This document shows positions 8,741-17,200 of a DNA stretch of 61,286 nucleotides, piece by piece. The stretch is from an uncultured Rhodobiaceae bacterium (GTDB lineage Bacteria > Pseudomonadota > Alphaproteobacteria > Rhizobiales > TMED25). A program made the translations under genes and the position numbers. The notes under the pieces are model-generated. The model ran no database searches. It was not told where the DNA came from and was given only the letters and a program-made list of their open reading frames with translations. The DNA is taken from the NCBI GenBank assembly GCA_913030915.1, contig CAJWEW010000007.1:1-61286 (forward strand). The letters are read 5' to 3'. The first letter of the stretch is position 1, and each line of letters opens with the position of its first letter.

Positions 8741-10010
8741 AATTCGAATTGTCGGCGGTAACAGGCTAAATGGAAAAGTTTCAATTTCGGGTTCAAAGAA
8801 CTCGTCACTTCCTATTATGATTTCATCCATCCTAACGGATGATGTATTACAAATACATAATGTACCTAATCTAACAGATATAAAAACGCTCACATTTATT
8901 TTAGAGGAGCTTGGCGCAAGTATAAATCAAATTAGGGCAAAAGACAGCGATCTCAGCGGGGCTATTTCCATCAACATGGCTAATATAGGTAGCACAACAG
9001 CTGGGTACGAAAATGTTTCCAAAATGAGGGCAAGCTTTCTAGTAATCGGTCCTTTACTTGCAAGAGAGGGTCACGCTCGTGTTTCAATGCCAGGTGGTTG
9101 TGCCATTGGTACGCGTCCAGTTGATATTCATTTAAACGGCCTAAAAGCATTGGGTGCCGACGTCAAAGTTGAGAAGGGATTTGTCATAGCAGAGGCTAAG
9201 AAAGGCCTGACAGGTAATCATATTCGATTAGAAAAACCATCTGTAGGCGCAACTCAAAATTTAATTATGGCGTCATCACTTGCAAAGGGCGAAACGAAGA
9301 TAAGCAACGCATCAATTGAGCCTGAAGTTTTAGATTTAATTGATTGCCTAAAAAAAATGGGAGCAAATATTGAGATAAACGAAAAAAATATATTTATTAA
9401 TGGGCAAGAAACACTTCATGGTGCATCGCATACGGTCATGTCTGACAGGATTGAGGCTGTAACTTTTGCAATTGCGGCATGTATTACAAGAGGAAATTTA
9501 ATATTGCAGGGTTGCGACCCAAATGTCTTGGAACTACCTCTGCGTCTATTAAGAAATATTGGTTTCCAAATAAAAGAAATCGATAATGGCATACATGTTG
9601 ATGACTGCCTGATAGATGAAATTAAACCCATAGTGCTTATAACGGAACCCTATCCTGGTTTTCCAACAGATTTACAAGCACAGTTTATGGCATTACTTTC
9701 ACAAGCGGACGGTGTTTCAGTGATAAATGAAAAAATTTTTGAAAATAGATTTATGCATGTGCAGGAATTAGTTAGAATGGGAGCAGATATATATTTAGAT
9801 GGAGACCAAGCAATAATAACTGGCAAAGCAAATTTAGTGGGTGCTCAAGTAATGGCTACAGATCTTAGAGCATCTGTATCCCTTGTAATTGCAGCCTTAT
9901 GCGCAGAAGGAGAAACCATAATAAATAGAGTTTATCATTTAGATCGGGGTTTTGAAAATTTAGAGAAAAAATTATCAAATTGCGGTGCGGACATAGAGAG
10001 AATAAGATAG
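8733..10010 (+). CDS. murA: UDP-N-acetylglucosamine 1-carboxyvinyltransferase
   Basis: MurA transfers enolpyruvate from phosphoenolpyruvate to UDP-GlcNAc, the first committed step of peptidoglycan synthesis in the cytoplasm. The N-terminal KNSSLPIM segment carries the conserved Lys-Asn. The active-site Cys is in PGGCAIGTRPVDIH near residue 127, so fosfomycin-type alkylation would be expected. The late segment EPYPGFPTDLQAQ holds the conserved catalytic Asp. The length of 425 residues is normal. It overlaps the preceding small gene and is followed nine bases later by hisD, an order frequent in Alphaproteobacteria. Confidence 0.96.
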   Translation: MDKIRIVGGNRLNGKVSISGSKNSSLPIMISSILTDDVLQIHNVPNLTDIKTLTFILEELGASINQIRAKDSDLSGAISINMANIGSTTAGYENVSKMRASFLVIGPLLAREGHARVSMPGGCAIGTRPVDIHLNGLKALGADVKVEKGFVIAEAKKGLTGNHIRLEKPSVGATQNLIMASSLAKGETKISNASIEPEVLDLIDCLKKMGANIEINEKNIFINGQETLHGASHTVMSDRIEAVTFAIAACITRGNLILQGCDPNVLELPLRLLRNIGFQIKEIDNGIHVDDCLIDEIKPIVLITEPYPGFPTDLQAQFMALLSQADGVSVINEKIFENRFMHVQELVRMGADIYLDGDQAIITGKANLVGAQVMATDLRASVSLVIAALCAEGETIINRVYHLDRGFENLEKKLSNCGADIERIR

Positions 10011-10018
10011 AATTTAGA

Positions 10019-11320
10019 ATGAAAAAAATATTTAATATTAACGACATGAAGTCAATGAGTGAGTTTTATCAGCAACAAGCTAAAAGGAAGCTGAACTTTA
10101 ATGAAATCTCCGGTGAAGTTGATGCTATAATTTCATCAATCAAGAAAAGTAAAGACTCCGCACTTCTAAGGTATACTAATGAGCTTGATAATAACCAGTT
10201 ATCACAAGAAGATTTAAAACTCGATAAGAATTTGTTGAGCAAAAGTATTGAAAATATAAGTAAAGAACTTTTAAGTTCCTTAAATTATGCGCATGATAGA
10301 ATTCTTGCATACCATAAAAAATTAAAACCTGAAAATCTATCTTACACAGATCAAATTAATGTTAAAATCGAGCAAAGATGGACACCAATAGAGTCGGTTG
10401 GTGTCTATGTACCAGGTGGGAAGGCAATGTATCCAAGCAGTGTCCTAATGAATGTTATACCGGCACAAGTGGCGGGTGTTAGCCGCATTGTAATGGTAAC
10501 ACCATCTATGAATGGTGTCCTAAATAGTTCGATACTAGCGGCGGCGAGTATTTGTAATGTGGAAGAAGTCTATAGGATTGGCGGAGCCCAAGCTATTGCA
10601 GCTCTTGCATATGGGACTGATAAAATAGATAAAGTTGATATGATTGTAGGTCCCGGGAATAGTTATGTTGCAGCTGCAAAAAAACTGGTTTTTGGTGACG
10701 TAGGTATTGATATGGTCGCAGGACCTTCAGAAGTTATGGTTGTTGCTGATGCAGATATGGATATAGAATGGGTTGTAGAAGATCTTTTTGCACAAGCAGA
10801 GCACGACGACAATGCCCAATCAATTCTTGTAACAAAGGATATTGATTTTGCAAAAAGTGTTCTGGAACGAATAAATCAAAGATTAGAGGATCTTGATGAT
10901 AGCGAAACCCTTAAAAAAAGTTGGACCCAGTATGGTTGTATAATAATATGTGATACAAGTGAAGAAATCATAAAATTTATAAATGAACTAGCCCCTGAAC
11001 ATTTGCAGTTATGTACGTCAGATGCGCGCGATTTATCTGAGCAAGTTAAAAATGCTGGGGCAATATTTGTTGGTAAATATACACCAGAAGCAGCTGGTGA
11101 TTATGTTGTTGGAACGAATCACGTATTACCTACAATGCAAACCGCACGATTTTCCTCTGGGCTATCTGTTCAGACTTTTATGAAACGAACATCTGTTGTT
11201 GAGTGTGATAAATCGAATTTTAATGAAATAGCCCCAAGCGCAATTACAATCGCTGAGCAAGAGGGTCTCACATCACACGCTGACTCATTAAGGGCGAGAT
11301 TGAACCGAGAAGATGATTAA
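10019..11320 (+). CDS. hisD: Histidinol dehydrogenase
   Basis: HisD performs the last two steps of histidine synthesis, oxidising L-histidinol to histidine with two NAD+. Recognisable segments are VGVYVPGGKAMYPSSVLMN, IGGAQAIAALAYGT, VGPGNSYVAAAKK, AQAEHDDNAQ and NELAPEHLQL, the last two containing catalytic and zinc-binding His and Glu. The ATG at 10019 is chosen because a possible earlier start lies inside murA and adds 13 non-homologous residues. The 433-residue length is normal. No other his genes except hisC are in the window. Confidence 0.96.
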   Translation: MKKIFNINDMKSMSEFYQQQAKRKLNFNEISGEVDAIISSIKKSKDSALLRYTNELDNNQLSQEDLKLDKNLLSKSIENISKELLSSLNYAHDRILAYHKKLKPENLSYTDQINVKIEQRWTPIESVGVYVPGGKAMYPSSVLMNVIPAQVAGVSRIVMVTPSMNGVLNSSILAAASICNVEEVYRIGGAQAIAALAYGTDKIDKVDMIVGPGNSYVAAAKKLVFGDVGIDMVAGPSEVMVVADADMDIEWVVEDLFAQAEHDDNAQSILVTKDIDFAKSVLERINQRLEDLDDSETLKKSWTQYGCIIICDTSEEIIKFINELAPEHLQLCTSDARDLSEQVKNAGAIFVGKYTPEAAGDYVVGTNHVLPTMQTARFSSGLSVQTFMKRTSVVECDKSNFNEIAPSAITIAEQEGLTSHADSLRARLNREDD

Positions 11321-11325
11321 GAAAG

Positions 11326-11931
11326 ATGGCTCCACGCTTAATATTAGCTAGTAATTCAATCCGTAGGTATGATTTATTAGGCCAAGTTGGGATTGTCCCT
11401 GATATCGTTGACCCTAGTAACGTGGATGAAACTATTAAAGATCAGAGCTTGTCACCACATCAAATAGCCCTGATGCTCGCGAGGAAAAAAGCGCATTCTG
11501 TTTCCGAAAATGGACAATATAAAAATGACTTTATATTAGCTGCAGACACAGTCGTTGCAATCGGTAGAACAGTTATGGAAAAAACTGAAGATATTGAAAA
11601 GGCGAGAGAAATCTTGAATTCATTATCTGGCCGTAACCACAGAGTTTTTACCGCTGTATGTGTACGAGATCAAAAAGGTATTTTTTATAATAGGACTGTT
11701 GAGACACGGGTTAAATTTAAGACGTTATCCGAAAGTGAAATACATCGCTATCTCAAAACGGGTGAATGGAGGGGCAAGGCAGGAGCATACGCCATACAGG
11801 GCATTGCAGGAGGATTTGTCATAAGACTAATTGGCTCATACTCGTCAGTGGTCGGCTTACCTTTATATGAGACTTTAAATTTACTCAATGGAATTGGCTT
11901 TAATGCACAAAATAAACCGAAAAATAAATAA
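11326..11931 (+). CDS. maf: Maf-family nucleoside triphosphate pyrophosphatase
   Basis: Maf proteins hydrolyse non-canonical or damaged nucleoside triphosphates. The N-terminal LILASNSIRRYDLL is the family's substrate loop, although the usual Pro of SPRR is Ile here. AADTVVAIG carries the catalytic Asp, and KAGAYAIQGIAG is the conserved late segment. It follows hisD by five bases and precedes an overlapping unknown gene. At 201 residues the size is typical. Whether it acts on UTP/TTP (YhdE type) or 7-methyl-GTP cannot be told safely. Confidence 0.9.
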   Translation: MAPRLILASNSIRRYDLLGQVGIVPDIVDPSNVDETIKDQSLSPHQIALMLARKKAHSVSENGQYKNDFILAADTVVAIGRTVMEKTEDIEKAREILNSLSGRNHRVFTAVCVRDQKGIFYNRTVETRVKFKTLSESEIHRYLKTGEWRGKAGAYAIQGIAGGFVIRLIGSYSSVVGLPLYETLNLLNGIGFNAQNKPKNK

Positions 11932-12304
11932 ACTCACTAATTACTGGATATACTCAGGATTGCTTATTTTGATAATAATGATGGTACTTTTCTATTTCGT
12001 TCATTCAAATACTCAAAGTAATAGTTTTGATGAGGAGCAGAGCTGGATAAGCTATAAGTTTATTAATAATAATTTGGTCATGGAATTTCCATATCTGATA
12101 AAAAAAAGATGTTTGATAAAAGAGGTAAGGTATGGAATTAATAACGCAAAACCAAATAATATCCTTGTGATGCCAATGTGTGAAAGTGAAATTAAGGAAA
12201 TAGAGAAATATAGAACTATCCCGCCATCAACATCGAAGGTTAGCTTGTATCTCATCATGATTGATGGTACTAAAACAAAAGCTCGAGAATTCTATGTTAA
12301 TTAA
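11903..12304 (+). CDS. Unknown single-pass membrane protein
   Basis: I do not recognise this 133-residue protein. A short basic cytoplasmic start is followed by one strongly hydrophobic segment (about residues 14-35, YSGLLILIIMMVLFYFV). The remaining soluble domain of roughly 95 residues probably faces the periplasm and has two Cys about 26 residues apart (KKRCLIKE and MPMCESE) that could pair. It overlaps the end of maf by 29 bases and precedes yacG. In many Alphaproteobacteria this slot holds an RNase E/G gene, but nothing here resembles an RNase. An ATG at 11888 would add five residues. Confidence 0.6.
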   Translation: MHKINRKINKLTNYWIYSGLLILIIMMVLFYFVHSNTQSNSFDEEQSWISYKFINNNLVMEFPYLIKKRCLIKEVRYGINNAKPNNILVMPMCESEIKEIEKYRTIPPSTSKVSLYLIMIDGTKTKAREFYVN

Positions 12305-12345
12305 AAATTGTAATTAATTAATATCTTATTATGTAGATGTAAGTT

Positions 12346-12549
12346 ATGAAAAAAGAAAAATGCCCAATGTGTAAAAAATCATCGAGCTCAAAATTCGAAC
12401 CCTTTTGTTCTGAGAAATGCGCAAACAAGGATTTGGGTAATTGGCTTACTGGAAAATATTATATACCGGGTGAGAAAGTTAATGATGAAATGATTAATGA
12501 GAACCCTGAGATAATTGATATAATAAAAAAAGATAAGCTAGACTTCTAA
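12346..12549 (+). CDS. yacG: YacG zinc-binding protein, DNA gyrase inhibitor family
   Basis: This 67-residue protein has the four-Cys zinc site of YacG: CPMC near residue 6 and FCSEKC near residue 24, followed by the conserved DLGNWLTGKYYIPGE segment. E. coli YacG binds GyrB and blocks DNA binding by gyrase. In Alphaproteobacteria the gene usually follows maf, as here, and lies just before a tRNA-Phe gene. Confidence 0.9.
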   Translation: MKKEKCPMCKKSSSSKFEPFCSEKCANKDLGNWLTGKYYIPGEKVNDEMINENPEIIDIIKKDKLDF

Positions 12550-12581
12550 TTAAAAAATTCATATAAATAGGAATATTATGT

Positions 12582-12657
12582 GCCCTGATAGCTCAGTTGG
12601 TAGAGCAAACGACTGAAAATCGTTGTGTCCCTAGTTCAAATCTAGGTCAGGGCACCA
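12582..12657 (+). tRNA. tRNA-Phe (GAA anticodon)
   Basis: The acceptor stem GCCCTGA/TCAGGGC is followed by A73 and an encoded CCA. The D arm is GCTCAGTTGGTAGAGC, the anticodon stem ACGAC/GTTGT (ending in a G-T wobble pair) encloses the loop TGAAAAT with anticodon GAA, and the T arm contains GTTCAAATC. It lies 32 bases after yacG and may be cut from that transcript. A run of eight T follows the CCA. The accessory metabolic block begins directly downstream. Confidence 0.96.
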
Positions 12658-12667
12658 CAAATTTTTT

Positions 12668-13564
12668 TTACTTTATTCTGCTTTTAAGTCCGGCCATACC
12701 TCGAAGAATCTCAATAAAGCTTGTGACATCTTTCTCACCATAACCAGCCTCTTCAGAGGCCTGCATGAGCTGAGACCAAATATTTGTCATTAACATGGGC
12801 GAACCAAATTTTTGTCCTTGTTCGAGCATTAATCTTGAGTCTTTCAATACATTTGTGACAAGGCTTTGTGTCTTAAAATCACCATCGATCATCTTCGGCC
12901 CTTTATCGATCATTGTTTTCGATGAGCATGCGCCATCTTTTACGACTGAAAGTAATGAATCAAGATTTATACCTGACTTTTCTCCTAATACAAGTCCTTC
13001 CGCTAGCGCGAGACGGTTTCCTGCTAAAACAAGATTTATAACAAGTTTTGTACGCGCTCCTGAACCAGACGGACCCATATAGTAAGATGCTCTGGAAAAT
13101 GTATTTAGTATTGGAATTGCTCTGTCGTATATCTCCTTTGAACCACCAGCAATGATAACCAAATCTCCTACCTCCGCCATTGCACTTGTTCCGCTAACGG
13201 CTGTATCCAAAAAATGTATCCCAAAATTTGAGATATCTTTAGCAATCTCTTCACTATCCTCAGGTCTCGATGTTGTTGTATCGCACACAATTAAATCACT
13301 ATAGTTATTATCTGCTAGCCCTCCTTCACCAAAGAATACTTCCCGCGCAATTTTACTATTTGGAAGTGACGTTATTACAAAATCTACATCCTTACCGACA
13401 AGGCGGGGTGAGTTCACTGGTGTACCACCGATATCTCTAAGTTGGGACATTCTTTTTTGATCAGTATCAAATCCTTGAACGTGTATTTGCGCCTTGACAA
13501 GATTTTTTATAAATGCTTGTCCCATTAAGCCCATACCGATTAGCCCAATTTTTTTTATTTTCAT
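12668..13564 (-). CDS. 3-hydroxyisobutyrate dehydrogenase family NAD(P)-dependent oxidoreductase
   Basis: This protein belongs to the beta-hydroxyacid dehydrogenases, which oxidise 3-hydroxyisobutyrate, tartronate semialdehyde-type or similar substrates. The nucleotide-binding motif GLIGMGLMGQAF is at the N-terminus. The substrate loop TAVSGTSAMAEVGDL and the catalytic-Lys segment GARTKLVINLVLAGN near residue 170 are both present. The ATG at 13564 overlaps the stop of the upstream Gfo/Idh gene as ATGA, so the pair is translationally coupled. It is the last gene of the four-gene minus-strand arm of the accessory block. The exact substrate is unknown. Confidence 0.85.
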   Translation of the reverse strand: MKIKKIGLIGMGLMGQAFIKNLVKAQIHVQGFDTDQKRMSQLRDIGGTPVNSPRLVGKDVDFVITSLPNSKIAREVFFGEGGLADNNYSDLIVCDTTTSRPEDSEEIAKDISNFGIHFLDTAVSGTSAMAEVGDLVIIAGGSKEIYDRAIPILNTFSRASYYMGPSGSGARTKLVINLVLAGNRLALAEGLVLGEKSGINLDSLLSVVKDGACSSKTMIDKGPKMIDGDFKTQSLVTNVLKDSRLMLEQGQKFGSPMLMTNIWSQLMQASEEAGYGEKDVTSFIEILRGMAGLKSRIK

Positions 13565-14553
13565 AACCACCTCTTAAGGTTCATGTCTATGAAAGAATTA
13601 TCCGCGTCCACAGACTCGGTTATTGCCTCCAAGGCACGAACAACTTTGAGTCCTTCATACCCTGAAGTTTCAGGAACGGTTGAAGTATTTATTGAGCTAC
13701 AAAAGTTTTTTAAATTCTCAATTACTCCATCTAGTTGATCGAGAGTGACTTCTGTCTGTGTCTCTTCATTGATAGCTTGGAATAAGAACTTTGAGCCATC
13801 TGCAACACTCCAAGCGGAACCTTTGTCACCGTGTGCAGAAATTGATGCTATAAATGGAAGCCTTAGAGACGTATTGATTACTGCATGAGCTCCGCTTTCA
13901 TATTTAATCATTACCGTTGTTATGTCATCAAGAGGGGTATTATTATCTAAGACGCTGCTGAGAGCGCATAATTTCTCAAAATTTCCTCCAAGATAAAATA
14001 GGTTATCAATCATGTGTACGCCTAAAGCAGTAAATGCGCCAGCTGGAGCCTCATCCTCTGAGTCTCGCCACGGTCTATTTGGATCTGGTCCGAAGGGTCG
14101 GCTAAAATTTGATTCAAAATGATGGATTTTGCCAAGTCGATCATCTAAAATATATTTTTTTAAAAGCCTGGTAGCTGGTAAAAGGCGCCTATAGTGAGCA
14201 ACTTGTATATAGACATTATTTTTTTCAGCACAGTCAATACAAACTTTTGCGTCATCGCTATTTAAAGTCATTGGTTTTTCAACCATAATATGCTTTTTCG
14301 AGTTTGCAATTTCGAGAATTAAATCTTTATGTGTTGAGTGTGGTGTTGATATTATTACCCCATCTAAATCTTTATCATCAAGAAGCTTGTCAAGACTATC
14401 TTTTGCGATACAATTATGTTTATTTGCAAAGTCCTCTCTCTTTTTCTGAGTTCTAGCAAAGCATGAAATTAAATTTGCTTCTGGGATTTTTTGTAATGAA
14501 TTAGCAAGCTTACTACCCCAATTTCCAAGCCCAATTATTCCAAGATTTACCAT
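13561..14553 (-). CDS. Gfo/Idh/MocA family oxidoreductase (first of three in the block)
   Basis: The N-terminal Rossmann motif is GIIGLGNWGSKLANSL, and the family's EKPMTLN segment (catalytic Lys) is near residue 92. The C-terminal half is the usual alpha/beta substrate domain, with GVHMIDNLFYLGG holding the conserved acid/His region. Such enzymes oxidise hydroxyl groups of sugars, inositols or related cyclic compounds. It is nine bases downstream of the enolase-superfamily gene and overlaps the beta-hydroxyacid dehydrogenase gene, so all are probably one transcript. Confidence 0.88.
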   Translation of the reverse strand: MVNLGIIGLGNWGSKLANSLQKIPEANLISCFARTQKKREDFANKHNCIAKDSLDKLLDDKDLDGVIISTPHSTHKDLILEIANSKKHIMVEKPMTLNSDDAKVCIDCAEKNNVYIQVAHYRRLLPATRLLKKYILDDRLGKIHHFESNFSRPFGPDPNRPWRDSEDEAPAGAFTALGVHMIDNLFYLGGNFEKLCALSSVLDNNTPLDDITTVMIKYESGAHAVINTSLRLPFIASISAHGDKGSAWSVADGSKFLFQAINEETQTEVTLDQLDGVIENLKNFCSSINTSTVPETSGYEGLKVVRALEAITESVDADNSFIDMNLKRWL

Positions 14554-14562
14554 ATCCCTACT

Positions 14563-15663
14563 TTAGACTGCTCTTCTGTATTGATCGATTTTACTCTCAT
14601 CAACTTCTATACCAAGACCTGGTCCATCTGGAGTTACTATGTGACCATTAATGACCGGTATCGGATTTTTAACAATATCATCCGTTAGATATTGATTTGT
14701 TACGCTTGCGTCCCATTCAAGGGTTGGCAGTGAAACAGCTAAATGAGATATTGCTGCACTTGCTATACTAGTATCGGCAGTCTTACCAGCCAAATTAACT
14801 GACATTGATAATGACTGCATCAATTTTGCACCTTCCATGACTCCCTGAGCACTTCCGAGCTTTATAAGCTTTAGACTTCCACCCATGGCAGCTCCTGCAT
14901 CATAATGTTTTTGTATGTCTTCAATGGAATGAATCCCCTCGTCTGCACCAATTGGAACATCACATAGTTCCGCGCATTTGCTCATTGACTTAATGTCGTG
15001 TCCGTGGACTGGTTGTTCAAAAAAATCTAAGCCTGCACTACCAGCGCCTTTGGCGAATGTGAATGCGTTCTCAGGGCTATATCCCTGGTTCGCATCGGCA
15101 GAGACATGAACATTGTCTCCACAAATCTTTCTTGATTTTTCCGAGCGCTCGAGGTCGTATTCAGGTGGATTTGGACCAACCTTAACTTTAAAGGCAATGT
15201 ATCCTTCATCTATCCTTGCCTGCGCTAATTCCATTTCATCTTTGCTACCTGCAATCATCCAAAACATTGGAGCTTGATCCCTTTTTTTGCCTCCGAGTAG
15301 CTCATACATCGGTTTATTAGTATGCTTTCCAATAAGATCGTGTAGTGCTCCATCAATAGCAGATTTAGCGCTGTGATTTGCAACCATTAACGGCTCAATG
15401 GTTGCAACGAGTTGATTTTGGTCCTGTATCTCGGTACCTTCCAGCCTCTGCGCCATGAAGTTTGTTGCAGCTACCAGTCCTTCAACTGTTTCACCCGTCA
15501 TTGTTGGTGCTGATGAAGCTTCTCCCCAGCCAACGTTTCCTTCAGTATCTGTTACTTTAACTATGAGGTTATCGCAGGTTTCAATTAAAATACCTGACAT
15601 TTTTATCGGCATTTTTAGCGGAATAGCTACAGCGCATGCTTCAATTTTTGCAATTTTAAACAT
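14563..15663 (-). CDS. Enolase superfamily enzyme, mandelate racemase/muconate lactonising type
   Basis: The protein has the capping domain and TIM barrel of this superfamily. Residues expected for the muconate-cycloisomerase-like subgroup are visible: the KxK motif FKVKVG near residue 158, metal ligands in SADANQGY, FFEQPVHG and IGADEGIHS, and a second catalytic Lys in SLKLIKLG. Members lactonise, epimerise or dehydrate acid substrates, so the reaction cannot be fixed. GC content is visibly high: a 60-base sample at 15061 has 31 G/C, against 14 of 60 at 24241 in lptB. It sits between the MmgE/PrpD and Gfo/Idh genes. Confidence 0.85.
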   Translation of the reverse strand: MFKIAKIEACAVAIPLKMPIKMSGILIETCDNLIVKVTDTEGNVGWGEASSAPTMTGETVEGLVAATNFMAQRLEGTEIQDQNQLVATIEPLMVANHSAKSAIDGALHDLIGKHTNKPMYELLGGKKRDQAPMFWMIAGSKDEMELAQARIDEGYIAFKVKVGPNPPEYDLERSEKSRKICGDNVHVSADANQGYSPENAFTFAKGAGSAGLDFFEQPVHGHDIKSMSKCAELCDVPIGADEGIHSIEDIQKHYDAGAAMGGSLKLIKLGSAQGVMEGAKLMQSLSMSVNLAGKTADTSIASAAISHLAVSLPTLEWDASVTNQYLTDDIVKNPIPVINGHIVTPDGPGLGIEVDESKIDQYRRAV

Positions 15664-15687
15664 CGATTATATTCTCCTAAATTGTAA

Positions 15688-17070
15688 TTAATTTGTTTTT
15701 CTCAATGGTGTTAGAAGGTCATCAATCGACGCATTTTCTAGATTATTTATTACATCGAAAACTTCTTTCCTATTTTTTTCATCATGTTTTGGGCTGAGAT
15801 CTCTAAACTTATCCTGTACTTCCTCAATGGTCATTGGCCTCTCTCTTTCTCCGCGCATGTGCTTACCATAGAGCTCTACCTCATCACCATCAATTGTCAT
15901 TTTAACCCTTCCTGGCCAGAACTCTGGATGAATGGCATCCAAGTCATCAGCTTGTTGTATGTTTGTTATGGACATAAGTCTTTTAAATTCATCCGATAAT
16001 CCTCTATCTAGGGCACCAGTAAAGGTTGTCATATCCGCTCTTTGCTCTGTTAGCGCAAGCGCAACTGCAAAACATCCAGAAAATTGTGCATCTACAGGAG
16101 ACTGTGGATTCCTTTTTTGTTCAATTGGAGAACCACACAGTTGTACGCCATATTTTGGCATATCAATTGTAATTGAAGATATCTTGTTTGTATCAATATT
16201 GTTTTCTTTTTGATAATCAATCACCAAGTCAAGTGTTTGGTGATTATATCGACATAAAGGAAATGGCTTTATCGCATTTTCAAGAGTTTCGTAACTTTTA
16301 CCAAGCGTTTTTGTTGCATTCTCCGGAAGGGGTCTAAGGGCATACCCTTGCAAGAAACCTTGCTTACCTTCAAAAACTTCTGCGGCGCCAATAAAGCCAG
16401 ATTGCGCCAATGTGGCTGCAATAAAACTGCTGTGAGTATTGATTCCTGGATGCGTACGCTTATTCCATGCCCCATTGACGACGTACTGCATTGAGCCTGC
16501 AGCTTGGGAACCATTCAGCCCCATTGCATTTACGATTTCATCCTCAGACATTTTTCTATTTCGGCCAATTATGGCAGAACCTGAAAATGTTGCGCATGTA
16601 CCTGTTGGATGGAATCCCATTTCATGTGAAGAATGAGGCCCCAATGCCATAGCTAGCCTACAGGCTATTTCGTAACCTATTACCACGGATACAATGAGCT
16701 CTTTTCCACTGGAATTATTTTCTTCAGCCGCGGCAAGAGAGCAATTCACGACCGAACCACCAGCATGAATAACACCTTTGGCGTGATGGTTATCATAATC
16801 GAGACTATGGGCCATCGAAGCATTTGCGAAAGAGGCCCATTCAGGTGCCATGCTTTCACCTGTTGCGAGAACTGTTGCGCCACCATTTCCTCTATTAATT
16901 GTCCTTATACCGTCTACAATTGATGGACCAGACTCCATCCATTCATATCCGCCAATATCATTACCCATGATGTCTAATACTGCTTTTTTAACATGCAATA
17001 TTACCTCTTCAGGCAGGTCACTATAATCTAAATTTGTGGCATATTTGGCGTATTGTCTGGCTATATCCAT
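15688..17070 (-). CDS. MmgE/PrpD family protein
   Basis: This 460-residue protein matches MmgE/PrpD proteins, whose known activities include 2-methylcitrate dehydratase, cis-aconitate decarboxylase and iminodisuccinate epimerase. Recognisable parts are the N-terminal VKKAVLDIMGNDIGG segment, the SMAHSLDYDNHHAKGVIHAGG segment near residue 95 with the conserved Asp and His residues, and FPLCRYNHQTLD near residue 272. It is the first gene of the minus-strand arm, with GGGAG ten bases before its ATG. A 60-base sample at 16021 has 28 G/C, above the neighbourhood. No prpB or prpC is nearby, so a methylcitrate role is unlikely. Confidence 0.88.
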   Translation of the reverse strand: MDIARQYAKYATNLDYSDLPEEVILHVKKAVLDIMGNDIGGYEWMESGPSIVDGIRTINRGNGGATVLATGESMAPEWASFANASMAHSLDYDNHHAKGVIHAGGSVVNCSLAAAEENNSSGKELIVSVVIGYEIACRLAMALGPHSSHEMGFHPTGTCATFSGSAIIGRNRKMSEDEIVNAMGLNGSQAAGSMQYVVNGAWNKRTHPGINTHSSFIAATLAQSGFIGAAEVFEGKQGFLQGYALRPLPENATKTLGKSYETLENAIKPFPLCRYNHQTLDLVIDYQKENNIDTNKISSITIDMPKYGVQLCGSPIEQKRNPQSPVDAQFSGCFAVALALTEQRADMTTFTGALDRGLSDEFKRLMSITNIQQADDLDAIHPEFWPGRVKMTIDGDEVELYGKHMRGERERPMTIEEVQDKFRDLSPKHDEKNRKEVFDVINNLENASIDDLLTPLRKTN

Positions 17071-17114
17071 TTTTGGTCTCCCTCACTATACTTCATTTAT
17101 CAAGAGTTATAGGT

Positions 17115-17147
17115 TACTAATAATAGATGATCTGTCAATACTAATAA
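17115..17147. repeat. Nine-base direct repeat in the divergent promoter region
   Basis: TACTAATAA occurs at 17115-17123 and again at 17139-17147, a start-to-start distance of 24 bases. The pair is in the 130-base space between the divergent MmgE/PrpD and Gfo/Idh genes, the only probable control region of the accessory block. It could be a regulator binding site, although AT-rich repeats also arise by chance. A perfect TTGACA occurs on the minus strand at 17133-17138 but lacks a well-spaced -10 element. Confidence 0.35.
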
Positions 17148-17200
17148 GGAATATATCTTTAGGCTTGATGTTGCTAAATATTTGTTGTTAAGTATAGTTT

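Noticed and set aside
12655..12675. T run after tRNA-Phe as an intrinsic terminator
   Set aside because: There is no separate GC-rich hairpin before the run; the tRNA stem itself cannot be counted with confidence.
16021..16040. AGGGCACCA inside the MmgE/PrpD gene, resembling the 3' end of tRNA-Phe, as a possible attachment-site copy
   Set aside because: Only nine bases match, it is within coding sequence, and no integrase gene is present.
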